Source: Agarivorans gilvus (GTDB lineage: Bacteria > Pseudomonadota > Gammaproteobacteria > Enterobacterales > Celerinatantimonadaceae). Taken from it: a DNA stretch of 64,000 nt. Below the pieces are notes generated by a model, which was not told where the DNA came from, searched no databases, and was given only the letters and a program-made list of their open reading frames with translations. The translations under genes were made by a program, and so were the position numbers. Positions within the stretch are counted from its first letter, which is position 1; every line of letters begins with the position of its first letter. Shown in pieces: positions 35,311-45,185 of the stretch. The stretch is taken from NCBI RefSeq assembly GCF_001420915.1, contig NZ_CP013021.1, positions 2,077,001 through 2,141,000 on the forward strand, in the 5' to 3' direction.

Positions 35311-35742
35311 TTACTTCTTTTTTGTGACCGGTAGGTTAGCTGATTTCCATTCGGTCATGCCGCCGCGTAAATTGTACACTTTCTCAAAACCTCCTTTTAC
35401 CAGCGCGTTAGCCGCTGAGCCAGAACGCATCCCTGTTTCACATACAACGATAATGGGGCTGCCCTTTAAATTTTCAATGGGCTTGAAGTTATTCGCCTGT
35501 ATTTGAGTGAGAGGAATGTGACGTGCGCCCGCAATATAACCTTTTTTGTACTCATCATTAGTTCGTACATCCACCACTACGGCATCTTCTTTATTGATCA
35601 ACAAAGTAGCTTCATGATTACCTACCGCTTTCACTTTTGAGAACATCGGTTGAATAAAGGTGTACACTACGGCACCTAATAGACCCACCCAAGCCAGTGA
35701 AAGAACAGGATTATTTCCGACAAATTCGACAACTTGCTGCAT
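35311..35742 (-). CDS. yibN: Rhodanese-like membrane protein YibN
   Basis: The ATG at 35742 gives 143 residues (MQQVVEFVGNNPVLSLAWVG). One N-terminal membrane segment is followed by a rhodanese domain with INKEDAVVVDVRTNDEYKKGYI and the active-site cysteine in VVCETGMRSGSAANALVKGG. E. coli YibN lacks this cysteine, but the one here should be capable of sulfur transfer. Substrate unknown. It lies upstream of secB in the conserved yibN-secB-gpsA order; grxC, often between, is absent. Confidence 0.9.
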   Translation of the reverse strand: MQQVVEFVGNNPVLSLAWVGLLGAVVYTFIQPMFSKVKAVGNHEATLLINKEDAVVVDVRTNDEYKKGYIAGARHIPLTQIQANNFKPIENLKGSPIIVVCETGMRSGSAANALVKGGFEKVYNLRGGMTEWKSANLPVTKKK

Positions 35743-35989
35743 AGTATGACAATTCCAGTTAAGCAAATAGTTAGTGATATTGGGGCGAGAGTATACACCC
35801 GAGCGAAAAGAATAGCAGCTCCATCACCTCGCGAAGCTCGCAATTTGCTCTAAGATTTACTTGGCAAGTAAAAAACCAGTTTAAAACGACTAATCTTGCT
35901 TGATTTGCGCTCAATCAGGTGACTCACAGCAAAAATGTAGTAATATTTCACTAATTCGTATTTAAACTTACATTTACCGATCGAGGAAA

Positions 35990-37528
35990 TTGCAAATGTC
36001 TGCAACTAAAAAGCCTTTAGCGTTAGTCATTATGGATGGATGGGGCTACCGCCAAGATAGTGCAAACAACGCCGTAGCAAATGCCAACACTCCGGTTCTA
36101 GACAAACTTTGGGAAACCTCAGCTAGCACTCTAATTTCAGGCTCAGGTTTAGACGTGGGCCTACCCGATGGCCAAATGGGTAACTCAGAAGTAGGCCACA
36201 CCAACATCGGCGCTGGCCGTATCGTATATCAAGAATTAACTCGCGTGGGTAAATCTATCGACGACGGTGACTTCTTCACTAATGAAGTTTTAGTGGGTGC
36301 GGTAGACAAAGCAGTGGCTGCAGGTAAAGCGGTACACATCATGGGTCTACTGTCTCCAGGTGGTGTACACAGCCACGAAGATCACATGTTAGCGGCTGTT
36401 GAGTTAGCAGCAAAACAAGGCGCTAAAGAAATTTACCTACACGCTTTCTTAGATGGCCGTGATACTCCACCACGCAGCGCCCAAGGCTCTATCGACAAAT
36501 TTGATGCTAAATTTGCCGAAGTGGGTGTTGGTCGTATCGCGTCTTTGGTTGGTCGCTACTACGCCATGGACCGCGATAACCGTTGGGAACGTGTTGAAGA
36601 AGCTTATCAATTACTTACCGAGGGCAAAGCTGAGTACAGCTACGCCACCGCAACAGAAGCACTTGAAGCCGCTTACGCGCGTGAAGAAAACGACGAATTT
36701 GTTAAAGCTTCAGTAGTGGGTGAAAGCCCTGCCGCTATTAACGACGGCGACGCGGTATTGTTCATGAACTTCCGTGCCGACCGTGCTCGTGAAATCAGCC
36801 GTTGTTTTGTAGAACAAGACTTCACTGGTTTTGCCCGTGCTAAAGTGCCAGCTTGTAACTTCGTTACATTGACTCAATACGCTGCCGACATCGACGCGCC
36901 TTGTGCCTACGGCCCAACTGACTTGGTTAATACCCTAGGTGAGTGGCTAGAGAAACAAGGAAAAACTCAGTTACGTATTTCTGAAACTGAAAAATATGCG
37001 CACGTGACCTTCTTCTTCAACGGCGGTAAAGAAGAAGCCTTTATTGGCGAAGATCGCGAATTAATCCCTTCACCTAAAGTGGCCACTTACGATCTACAAC
37101 CAGAAATGAATTCTGAGTTATTAACTGATAAATTTGTAGCCGCCATCGAAAGCGGTAAATACGATGTCATCATCTGTAACTACCCTAACGGTGACATGGT
37201 AGGCCACACTGGCGTATATGACGCGGCAGTGAAAGCTTGTGAAGCTGTAGATAAGAGCATTGGTCGTTTAGTTGAAGCCTTAGATAAAGTGGGCGGCGAG
37301 TGTTTAATTACTGCCGACCACGGAAATGCCGAGCAAATGGTTGATCCAGCCACCGGTGGTATTCACACAGCTCACACCAACTTGCCTGTACCGTTCATCT
37401 ACTACGGCCGCGAAGCTACCCCAGTTGAGGGTGGTCGCTTAAGTGATATCGCGCCAACCATGTTAACTTTGATGGGCCTAGAAACCCCACCAGAAATGAC
37501 TGGCAAGGTATTGATGAATTTGAAATAA
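35990..37528 (+). CDS. gpmI: 2,3-bisphosphoglycerate-independent phosphoglycerate mutase
   Basis: Manganese enzyme interconverting 3- and 2-phosphoglycerate. It has 512 residues including MQMSATKKPLALVIMDGWGYR; the ATG at 35996 with GAGGAAATTGCA upstream is the more likely first codon. The catalytic serine is in GNSEVGHTNIGAG. The metal motifs MDRDNRWERV, NYPNGDMVGHTG and TADHGNAEQM are present. First gene of gpmI-envC-yibQ, opposite yibN. Confidence 0.97.
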   Translation: MQMSATKKPLALVIMDGWGYRQDSANNAVANANTPVLDKLWETSASTLISGSGLDVGLPDGQMGNSEVGHTNIGAGRIVYQELTRVGKSIDDGDFFTNEVLVGAVDKAVAAGKAVHIMGLLSPGGVHSHEDHMLAAVELAAKQGAKEIYLHAFLDGRDTPPRSAQGSIDKFDAKFAEVGVGRIASLVGRYYAMDRDNRWERVEEAYQLLTEGKAEYSYATATEALEAAYAREENDEFVKASVVGESPAAINDGDAVLFMNFRADRAREISRCFVEQDFTGFARAKVPACNFVTLTQYAADIDAPCAYGPTDLVNTLGEWLEKQGKTQLRISETEKYAHVTFFFNGGKEEAFIGEDRELIPSPKVATYDLQPEMNSELLTDKFVAAIESGKYDVIICNYPNGDMVGHTGVYDAAVKACEAVDKSIGRLVEALDKVGGECLITADHGNAEQMVDPATGGIHTAHTNLPVPFIYYGREATPVEGGRLSDIAPTMLTLMGLETPPEMTGKVLMNLK

Positions 37529-37574
37529 TGGCTCGATGAAAGAGCCTAATTCAGTTTCGAAACAAGGCGTAGCA

Positions 37575-38723
37575 ATGCGCCTTATTCGCCTGTTTAACGC
37601 CAGCCTTGTTGCTGGCGTTTTGCTATTGCTTGGCCCGATGGCGAACGCCAATGAACAGCAACAACTGCTCGACGTTCAGCAACAACTCAAGCAACAGCAA
37701 CAGCAGCTGAAACAAAGAAAAGCCGAAATAGACAAGGCCCAGCAGCAGCTGCGTCAATACGAGCTGGCTCTAGCCGACGCGAACCAACAACTGCGCAAAC
37801 TAAACAACCAATTAGCCCATACCGAACTTGAGCTAAAACAAAACCAACAACAAAAACAGCAAGTACAGCAACAACTCACACAGCAACAGCAAGCGCTCGC
37901 CCAGCAACTCAATAGTGCCTATCGTCTCGGCGACAACGATTACTTAAAAATGCTGCTTAATCAGCAAAGCACCGCCAAGCTAGAACGCATGCTGAGTTAT
38001 TACCAATACCTAGCCAAAGCGCGCCAAAGCGCCTTAGCCGAAGTCAGCCGACAACAATTAGAATTAGCCGCACTAGAACAACAACTCAGTAATAACCAAC
38101 AGCAACTAAAGAGCCTCGTTGACCAGCAGCAGCAACAACAGCAAAAACTGCAAGCCAGACAAGAGCAGCGCCAACAACAATTGGCCAAACTCAATCAACT
38201 ACAAAATAGTGAGCAAAGCCGCCTGGAGCAGCTGCAAATAAATGAGCAACACTTGCAGCAAGTGATTAGCCAGCAAATAGAACAACAGCAACAGCAAGCA
38301 CTGGAACAAAATCGCGATAACCCCCCATTAAACGGTTTAGCCGCGCACAAGGGTAAACTTCCGTGGCCCTTGAAAGGCCGTGTTCTACATAGTTATAACA
38401 GCAAGAATCAGGGGCAAACCCGTTGGCAGGGGATCGTCATCGACTCCCATCCCGGCACCCCTGTGCAAGCCATTGCCGCTGGCAACGTGGTATTTGCCGA
38501 TTGGCTGCGCGGTTATGGCTTAGTAGTCGCTATCGACCATGGCGAACAATACCTTAGCTTCTACGGCTATAACCAAAGCCTGAATGCCGAGGTAGGTGAG
38601 CGGGTTAGCGCCGGGCAAACCATCGCCTATGCAGGGAATAGCGGCGGCCAAGACACCAACGCATTGTTCTTCCAACTACGCCACCAAGGGCAAACCCAAG
38701 ATCCGAGTCAATGGTTAGAGTAA
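37575..38723 (+). CDS. envC: Murein hydrolase activator EnvC
   Basis: Periplasmic activator of the amidases AmiA/AmiB at division, recruited by FtsEX. The ATG at 37575 (MRLIRLFNASLVAG) with AAGG upstream starts a signal peptide ending MANANE; a longer frame from 37536 is less likely. A very Gln-rich coiled coil covers about residues 25-250. The C-terminal LytM-like domain has lost its zinc residues: the usual H-x3-D reads IDSHPG and the HxH reads LRHQG. It is therefore an activator, not an enzyme. ftsE and ftsX are at the far right of this window. Confidence 0.93.
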   Translation: MRLIRLFNASLVAGVLLLLGPMANANEQQQLLDVQQQLKQQQQQLKQRKAEIDKAQQQLRQYELALADANQQLRKLNNQLAHTELELKQNQQQKQQVQQQLTQQQQALAQQLNSAYRLGDNDYLKMLLNQQSTAKLERMLSYYQYLAKARQSALAEVSRQQLELAALEQQLSNNQQQLKSLVDQQQQQQQKLQARQEQRQQQLAKLNQLQNSEQSRLEQLQINEQHLQQVISQQIEQQQQQALEQNRDNPPLNGLAAHKGKLPWPLKGRVLHSYNSKNQGQTRWQGIVIDSHPGTPVQAIAAGNVVFADWLRGYGLVVAIDHGEQYLSFYGYNQSLNAEVGERVSAGQTIAYAGNSGGQDTNALFFQLRHQGQTQDPSQWLE

Positions 38724-39483
38724 ACTGGCTGTTACTCTACTTACTGAGCCCTTGGTGTTTGGCCGCTCAGCTGAGCATTATTATTGATGATGTGGGCAAC
38801 CATAGAAACGATTTACAGTTACTGCAACTCGACCCCGCCATTACCCTATCGGTGCTGCCCTCTAGTCCTTATGCCAAGCGCATTGCCCAGCAGGCTCAGC
38901 AACAGCAGCGCGAAGTAATGTTGCATTTGCCGATGCAAGGCAGCCGCAGTCTCGCTCTAGGCCCTATGGCTTAAGCGAAAATTTAGCAGAAGCGGCTTTT
39001 AAACAACGGGTGCTTGCCGCCATTAGCGACTTCCCGGAGGCCAGTGGCCTGAATAATCATATGGGCAGCCAGCTGACCCAGCAGCCACAAGAAATGCATT
39101 GGTTAATGCAAACCTTAGCCCAACGCCAGCTATTTTTTGTTGATAGCCGCACTCACCTCGCCAGCGTAGCAGAACACATTGCCGAGCAGCACCAAGTGCC
39201 CCATCTACGCCGGCATGTTTTTCTCGACCATGTTGATGAGCCGCAAGCCATCGCTAAACAGTGGCAACAAGCACTAAACTTAGCCAGAAAATACGGTCAC
39301 GCGGTGTTAATCGCCCACCCAAGAGAGCACTCTATTACTCTTCTCAAGCAACTTAATTTACCGCCGGATATTCAGCTAGTGGGCGCCGCTCAACGGCTAG
39401 CGATGCAAGCAGTGAAACAGCCTAAAGAGTTACGCTTAGTGAAAGCAGAAGAAAATCGAGAACAACTTAAGCAAACTTACTAA
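38711..39483 (+). pseudogene. yibQ: YibQ divergent polysaccharide deacetylase, one frameshift
   Basis: Periplasmic divergent polysaccharide deacetylase; role unknown. The first frame (38711-38974) gives a signal peptide (VNWLLLYLLSPWCLAAQ), the LSIIIDDVG motif and EVMLHLPMQ, ending LGPMA. The next frame continues LSENLAEAAFKQRVLAAI and GLNNHMGSQLT, then FFVDSRTHLAS, VFLDH and VLIAHPREHS to 39483. Adding one base near 38966-38971 rejoins them as one protein of about 257 residues. It overlaps the envC end by 13 bases. Probably one intact gene with a read error; a true frameshift cannot be excluded. Confidence 0.85.
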
Positions 39484-39486
39484 ACC

Positions 39487-39726
39487 TTAATCATCTAGGG
39501 TCTGTTGTTCTAAGTGAATCAAAGTATCTAGCGCTTGTTGGCGGGTGCTACCACACACCCATTCAGCCGCTTTAAAATCTTGGCATACCTTGGGGCGCTC
39601 TGGCCGGCCAAACAACTGACATAGGTTGTCTGTACTTAAATGCTTGCAGCGCTCACCGGCAGCTTTATTCAAAGAACTGATTGAGGGGGCAATACAGCAG
39701 GCGCCACAGCCGATTCGACATTGCAT
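39487..39726 (-). CDS. YkgJ-like cysteine-cluster protein
   Basis: Small protein of 79 residues. The ATG at 39726 (MQCRIGCGACC) has GGAG eight bases upstream; the longer frame from 39744 is less likely. Cysteines in CRIGCGACC, RCKHL, LCQLF, VCQDF form the pattern of the zinc- or iron-binding YkgJ/CxxCxxCC family. No known reaction. A single gene, convergent with yibQ. Confidence 0.8.
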   Translation of the reverse strand: MQCRIGCGACCIAPSISSLNKAAGERCKHLSTDNLCQLFGRPERPKVCQDFKAAEWVCGSTRQQALDTLIHLEQQTLDD

Positions 39727-39791
39727 AAGATGCGCTCCAAACAAGGGGCGGCTAGTGTAGCAAAATGCAACTTGGGGCTAAAGCCTATCAC

Positions 39792-39823
39792 GCGAACAGA
39801 GCCTTAAAGAAGGCTCTGTTCGC
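39792..39823 (-). terminator. Hairpin after pilY1
   Basis: Perfect 14-bp stem GCGAACAGAGCCTT/AAGGCTCTGTTCGC with a 4-base loop, just past the pilY1 stop. It lacks a T tract on the minus strand, so it may protect or weakly end the pilin transcript. Confidence 0.55.
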
Positions 39824-39830
39824 CACAGTA

Positions 39831-42800
39831 TTAATGCAAGGCTCTTAAACTTAAACGCCCAGTGGGTGACTTATAATCATCGTAACAGAGCATAGAACCA
39901 TTACTGAGTGTAATGCAATTCCTTACCACTATTGAGTCTTCCTCCGGTGGAACTGGGGGCTCAGGCGGGGATGGGGGCTCAGGCGGGGATGGGGGGACGA
40001 TAATGACAGTAGGAGATGATGGAATACCATCGTCCACTTTTTTATGCGGAGAACTTTCAGTACCATTATTCCAAGTCAGACCTGAATGGAGATTCACTTC
40101 CATATACCAGCCGTCACCACCATCGGAACAAGGATCTTGATTGGGCAGCACGGTGGTAAAACTGAGTTTATTGGCTAATAATAAACTATTCGTCACCTGC
40201 CGCTCACCGTAGTTATTGGTATTACCATCTTCGGTGTTCACCAAATCCAAATACCAGCCTTTATGATTATTCCAATTTATTGGATACTCACTCAAACGAC
40301 GATTAGTCGCGTCTTCTTCAAGGATCTTTTGCGCCAATAATTGGCTATAAAGATGCTCTCCATCCACTCTAGTGCGAGCGTTAGTGAGATAAGTGCCATC
40401 GAGTTTATCCCAAATCGCATAAACCGTTTGAGTGGGCTCGCCAAGGTAGTTGTTATCGCCATTCTCAATATATTTACCGGTACCAAAGGCCACTAACACG
40501 CCATGACTAAGGCCGTAAGGATGGGGCCCAACAGCAGGTCGAGTCGTAATCGGCTGAGCTATATAATGGTTGCTGGCATCTTTAGTGGGGCTACGTGCGG
40601 TAAATAAAGGTTTATTATCGTTAGTCGATAAGCCCCACTCTGTAGAGCTATTACTACTGACGTCAAATACCCACATATTGCCAAATAAATCGCCGGCATA
40701 AATGCGGTCGGCAATACCATCGCTGTTAATGTCCACTACCGCGGGGCTGGCTAGAGCATTGGCACGATTTTGTCCGGTTGGGTCATCTGCTCTGGCTACA
40801 CCTGTTTTAAGGCTGCGGATCAAAGAACCATCGGCTAAGTCGGCAATAAATAACTGACCTTCACCATCAGCGGCATTATAACCGTTGGAGAAAATCACTC
40901 CCACCCGGCCATTGGCTAACTTCGCAATAGTAGGCTGCTCTCGAGTATAACCAAGGCCGCTGAAGCCGGTGGTATTGGTATCGATTTCCCACTTAAGTTT
41001 GTTTTTATTAGCAGAGCTCATATCACTTACATCAATGGCATATAAACCTGTATAACCCGTACCAAGAGTCCCCACCACCGTTGTTGTGCCATTAGTATCG
41101 CTGTAAGCGTTAATGCCGCCATCCACAAAGTATTGATGGTTATAGGTCGTTTTACTCAGGCTGGTTAGCCCCGAGAAAATTTGGCTTGGCACATAGGCCA
41201 TGATTTCGTTGCCATTTCCGGCATCAATAATGTGTACCATCCCGTCATTAGCGCCATAGACTAATACAGGCTTAGTCACATCATGACCCGTAGCTAAAGC
41301 TACATAATAGGGCGTTGAGTTAATCACATCACCATGTGTCGATTCACGCTCACGCATTCTGTAGTCCAAGTCTGGCGCTTCGTAGCTACGCTCACCGCGT
41401 AAATAGTTAATCACGGCGCTTAGGTAAGCCAACTTAACATCATCGCTCCCAGCTTGTCCGGCTAACAGAGCAGAAATTTGTGCCGAGCTTAAGCCATCAT
41501 CGGCGCCATCCAAGGAGTTAGGCGCCACAAAATCTACAAAGCGGTCACTGCTATTATTACGAGTATAAATATGCCGAGCACTAGGGGTCATGGCATCCAC
41601 ACGTGCCGCGGCGCTCCAACTTGGACTAAGGCTAAAGCCACTTTCGGTACTGCTGCTGCGAGCATAGGCCAATACGTCACCATTCCATGGGCCACCGACA
41701 AAGTTGGTGCGATATGAGTGAGTATTACTGCTTAAGAAGGTATTGCTGAATACTGGTGCAGCAGATGATTGGTCATCGGTTTGAGTACTGTCAAAGGCCT
41801 TACCGATTTGCGATTTTAGCTCACCGGCGTTAGTCACCGGGAAATAATCATCAGGCTGACCAGATTCGATTTTATCCCACTCTTCAGCATCGGGTAGGCC
41901 ATTAGCGAGTGCGCCCTCTTTACTATCAACAAACCCTCCCCATTTGGCGGCATACCAGAGTGGTGAAGGTAGCAATTCAGCAGATGAACTACCCGGAAAG
42001 AAATGTCGAGTACGGCTTAAATCCAAAATGTTGTTATTGGCGGGAGAGCTCCTTCTTGAGTTATTCGGAAATGCATTGTCATCCTCTGCCGGCGTATCAA
42101 GGTAATACACCACCTTGTTGCCATCGTCATCTTCCCCATCCCCTTCGCCATCTTTTTTATCACGCACATCCAAGTAGATGCCATCTTTCTCGGTACCGGA
42201 AATAACATAACCCGCATGCTGAGCAAGCCCGCCGTAGGCATATTGCGAGTCTAGAGAAAGCTTAACCCCTTTGCGTTTGGTACAGGTATTTGGATCGTCT
42301 GAAGGTAGAGGACAGAGCATTGCTACTTCGTAGCTATATTGCACAATCATATCCATATCATGATCGGCGCCTTGCTCTACGTCTTCAAAGTTAATTCGAA
42401 ATACACCACTGGTACTAGAAAAACTTTCGACGTAATAGTCAACAATGGTATTGGTAGGCTGAAATTGACCTTGATCTTTATTGATACTTGCACCCCTAAC
42501 CGATTTGGCGAATGGGACTATCTTAATAGTCTTTACTTCATCCCCCACTTCCACATTCACTTTCACCTCGGGTAAGGGAGAAGAAATAGCCACCACCTTA
42601 GTGCGAATATTTTGCTTACCCGGCTTATTCGGGAACAAGTCAGTTTTATTTCCGTAGTAAGCCGCTGCAGCCACCGAATAGCTTCCGCCTTTAGTGGGCT
42701 CGGCGGGAGATAAACCACGAATATTGGCTAAGCTACGAACTGGCTTCGCGGTGGGCGCACTGGTAGTTTTTTTTAAGGGATCCGGATCATCATTCAAGGA

Positions 42801-44276
42801 CTCACCGATAAAGTAATTTCCATATATTCCTTCATGGGTTGATATTTCATCCAATAAATCGCTCAAATGAAAGCTATCTAAGATGCTACCGCTATATGAA
42901 ATAGCACGACCATTACTATCTTTTCTCTTAAAGCTCGTTTTAGCCCCCGGCAATTCATCAGCATCGTAAGAGGGATTAATATCACTAATAACTAGATTAA
43001 AGGGTGCTGCGCAATAATCACGGGTATCGAAGGGCTTGTCCCAAGTGGCAGAGGGTAAGCCTAACTGCCCATCAACCCTACCACTGCCGTTGGCATAACT
43101 ACTGCTCGCATAGCCTTCTCCATGAAAGTAACGCAGGCTCTCATAAAGCATTTCCCCTACCGGGTTACCCCAGGAAGGACATTCGCCGTTGACAATTTGC
43201 CGAGTGGCTATCCAGCCACAGCCATATTCATGGTTAGAATAATTAAAACCGTAGATCTTTAACCTGTTGATAGTATTAACAATGCCTAGGACCGATGTCT
43301 TAAAAGTGCCATTAGAGGCATCGATTTCATCAGAAAAGTCCCCCACAGGGCGACGTAATACCCCACCTGAGGTGTTTTTATCGTAGCTGCCAGTAAGCAG
43401 GCCAAACTCGATGCTGCCGTTCTCGCCGTAGTCATGTAGCAGGCCGGTGGGTTTATACTGACCATTGGCATACTGCTTACAGTTAGCCTCTAACTTACCA
43501 GTTACACAGACTTGCACGCGAATAGTGTAGGTATGATTGATGGGGCGATTGGCACTACTTAACACCGGACGCTCGGTGCTGGCCCACTCCCAAATATTAC
43601 CAGTGAGTTCCGTGTCAGTTGGCCCTACATTTAAACGCACCTTCAATTCTGGTTTTCCACCATAACTAAACGAGGCGGTACCAAAGAAATGCTTCTTATC
43701 CCAGTTAGGATTAGCAAAGGGGGTATAGTCGGCCAAGCTATAATGGTCTACAGCCTCGGAGGTATAGCTTTTCCCCCAAGAGTGCGCATCTTGTGGAATA
43801 AATACCCGCTCAAGCACGGTGGAAGTATTACTATCGACACGGCGGTAGCCCCCATAGAGCACCGCGCGTAATACATCCATACGGGTCATGGTGAGGTAAT
43901 TTAAAAAGTCACCGCTCCATTGGTCGGTCCCAGTACAAGCCTTAGAGCCTGTAGCCGCTGCAGCCCCCGGAACAAACAATTCATTACTATAGCTATAACA
44001 ACGTTGGCTATCGAAGTAGCCTGCGTAATTAATATTAATCGGATCATAGTGCAGGTTCAACCTACCATCCCCCGTTAGGTCGGAAGCATCATTATAGGCT
44101 TCATAATACAGGGTATGGTCGCGCCCCATCACCAGCATCACCATCGGTGGGGGCTTGCTGGCCACATGCAGCGGTCTGCTCGCTAAATTTAAATCGGCCG
44201 CTTTAAGGGGAAGGACGATACTCGTTAACGCAAACAGCGCTAAACCAGCAGCAAGCTTAGAAAAACATTTAAGCAT
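39831..44276 (-). CDS. pilY1: Type IV pilus tip adhesin/assembly protein PilY1
   Basis: Large secreted protein of 1481 residues. The ATG at 44276 (MLKCFSKLAAGLALFALTS) overlaps the pilE stop by one base and starts a signal peptide. The N-terminal half is unassigned, with cysteines and repeated DDG-type acidic loops. The C-terminal half is the PilY1 beta-propeller, with a calcium loop in VVDINSDGIADRIYAGDLFG and the motifs YGANDGMVHIIDAGNG and GTLGTGYTGLYAIDVS. A proline-rich linker (PPSPPEPPSPPEPPVPP) lies near the C-terminus. PilY1 promotes pilus extension and surface adhesion. Part of the minor-pilin operon. Confidence 0.93.
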   Translation of the reverse strand: MLKCFSKLAAGLALFALTSIVLPLKAADLNLASRPLHVASKPPPMVMLVMGRDHTLYYEAYNDASDLTGDGRLNLHYDPININYAGYFDSQRCYSYSNELFVPGAAAATGSKACTGTDQWSGDFLNYLTMTRMDVLRAVLYGGYRRVDSNTSTVLERVFIPQDAHSWGKSYTSEAVDHYSLADYTPFANPNWDKKHFFGTASFSYGGKPELKVRLNVGPTDTELTGNIWEWASTERPVLSSANRPINHTYTIRVQVCVTGKLEANCKQYANGQYKPTGLLHDYGENGSIEFGLLTGSYDKNTSGGVLRRPVGDFSDEIDASNGTFKTSVLGIVNTINRLKIYGFNYSNHEYGCGWIATRQIVNGECPSWGNPVGEMLYESLRYFHGEGYASSSYANGSGRVDGQLGLPSATWDKPFDTRDYCAAPFNLVISDINPSYDADELPGAKTSFKRKDSNGRAISYSGSILDSFHLSDLLDEISTHEGIYGNYFIGESLNDDPDPLKKTTSAPTAKPVRSLANIRGLSPAEPTKGGSYSVAAAAYYGNKTDLFPNKPGKQNIRTKVVAISSPLPEVKVNVEVGDEVKTIKIVPFAKSVRGASINKDQGQFQPTNTIVDYYVESFSSTSGVFRINFEDVEQGADHDMDMIVQYSYEVAMLCPLPSDDPNTCTKRKGVKLSLDSQYAYGGLAQHAGYVISGTEKDGIYLDVRDKKDGEGDGEDDDGNKVVYYLDTPAEDDNAFPNNSRRSSPANNNILDLSRTRHFFPGSSSAELLPSPLWYAAKWGGFVDSKEGALANGLPDAEEWDKIESGQPDDYFPVTNAGELKSQIGKAFDSTQTDDQSSAAPVFSNTFLSSNTHSYRTNFVGGPWNGDVLAYARSSSTESGFSLSPSWSAAARVDAMTPSARHIYTRNNSSDRFVDFVAPNSLDGADDGLSSAQISALLAGQAGSDDVKLAYLSAVINYLRGERSYEAPDLDYRMRERESTHGDVINSTPYYVALATGHDVTKPVLVYGANDGMVHIIDAGNGNEIMAYVPSQIFSGLTSLSKTTYNHQYFVDGGINAYSDTNGTTTVVGTLGTGYTGLYAIDVSDMSSANKNKLKWEIDTNTTGFSGLGYTREQPTIAKLANGRVGVIFSNGYNAADGEGQLFIADLADGSLIRSLKTGVARADDPTGQNRANALASPAVVDINSDGIADRIYAGDLFGNMWVFDVSSNSSTEWGLSTNDNKPLFTARSPTKDASNHYIAQPITTRPAVGPHPYGLSHGVLVAFGTGKYIENGDNNYLGEPTQTVYAIWDKLDGTYLTNARTRVDGEHLYSQLLAQKILEEDATNRRLSEYPINWNNHKGWYLDLVNTEDGNTNNYGERQVTNSLLLANKLSFTTVLPNQDPCSDGGDGWYMEVNLHSGLTWNNGTESSPHKKVDDGIPSSPTVIIVPPSPPEPPSPPEPPVPPEEDSIVVRNCITLSNGSMLCYDDYKSPTGRLSLRALH

Positions 44277-44671
44277 TACCAACACCCTCCGCTGGCAGGA
44301 GTCGTTACTCCCGTACTGCTAAAGCTTAAGGCACCACAACTATCGCCAGCCTGTGCTCCTTTAGGACTAGCGGTAAGGGTATAAGCTGAAGCGCTCACTC
44401 CACTGGCGCTCAAAGTATAATAATCCGAGAAATCAGGCCCCGGACTATAAATAGAAACAGCCGCCCCACTCACTGCACCACTATATGACATGTTCATGGC
44501 GTAATACGCTTCCATGGTTTGCCCCGCTTCCAATAAGGTTCGCTTGGCTTCTTCACGACGGGTGGTTTGCACATGGCTTAAATAGCTGGGATAAGCCACC
44601 GCCGCCAAAATGGCCACAATGGCCACCACAATCATTAGCTCAATTAAGGTAAAACCTGCTTGTTTCTTCAC
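44276..44671 (-). CDS. pilE: Type IV minor pilin PilE
   Basis: Minor pilin. The start is a GTG at 44671 (VKKQAGFTLIELMIVV), with GGAG seven bases upstream inside the pilX end; the frame open to 44755 runs through pilX and is not real. It has 131 residues. The prepilin peptidase site is G-FTLIE, followed by the hydrophobic helix, and two cysteines near the end (SCGALSF, GGCW). It overlaps pilY1 by one base. Confidence 0.9.
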   Translation of the reverse strand: MKKQAGFTLIELMIVVAIVAILAAVAYPSYLSHVQTTRREEAKRTLLEAGQTMEAYYAMNMSYSGAVSGAAVSIYSPGPDFSDYYTLSASGVSASAYTLTASPKGAQAGDSCGALSFSSTGVTTPASGGCW

Positions 44672-44675
44672 CTTG

Positions 44676-45185
44676 TTACTCCATGAATGCCACATAAGAT
44701 TGTAAATAGCTGACCGCACCACCCTCGCCCTCGGCCCGCGCGGTAATGCGCACAAAACGCCGCTTAGGAACCTTTAGCCCCATTACTAAGCCAGCATCAA
44801 CACCGGCATCTTCAATAATGTAACGTGGCTGCCCTTGTAGGTTATTGCCCGCAGCATTCGTCACATTCACCAGTTTATTAGCCGCCACCCATTTGGCATC
44901 GTCTTGCCACCAGTTATCACTCGCAAACTGATCGGCCAATAAATTATTGGCGGTATTGGGATTTAATCGGGCAGCAGGAGCATAGGCTTCACGACGCACC
45001 ACAAACTCAGCTTCGTTAATCCCCGAAGTGGCACGCACGAAACTAGTGGCATGATCTTGATAGACTGCTGAATTTTTTCTGCCACTGATCACTTGCTGCG
45101 CAATGGCAACACCAACTAAGGCAATAATAAGCACCATCACCAAAGACATGATTAAGGCCATGCCCTGCTGTTTATTGTTTCGCAC
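44676..45185 (-). CDS. pilX: Type IV minor pilin PilX
   Basis: Minor pilin of 169 residues. The N-terminus MRNNKQQGMALIMSLVMVLI has the prepilin glycine but no glutamate at position 5, as is normal for PilX. The start codon is GTG at 45185, overlapping the pilW stop (TAGTG). It lies between pilW and pilE in the canonical order, and probably forms part of the tip complex with PilV, PilW and PilY1. Confidence 0.88.
   Translation of the reverse strand: MRNNKQQGMALIMSLVMVLIIALVGVAIAQQVISGRKNSAVYQDHATSFVRATSGINEAEFVVRREAYAPAARLNPNTANNLLADQFASDNWWQDDAKWVAANKLVNVTNAAGNNLQGQPRYIIEDAGVDAGLVMGLKVPKRRFVRITARAEGEGGAVSYLQSYVAFME

Noticed and set aside
37650..38310. CAG/CAA repeats in envC as a microsatellite or repeat element.
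   Set aside because: The units are irregular and simply encode the Gln-rich coiled coil usual for EnvC.
38711..39483. Two separate small genes in place of yibQ.
   Set aside because: The two frames carry consecutive parts of one deacetylase-like protein and adding one base joins them; the second has no signal peptide of its own.
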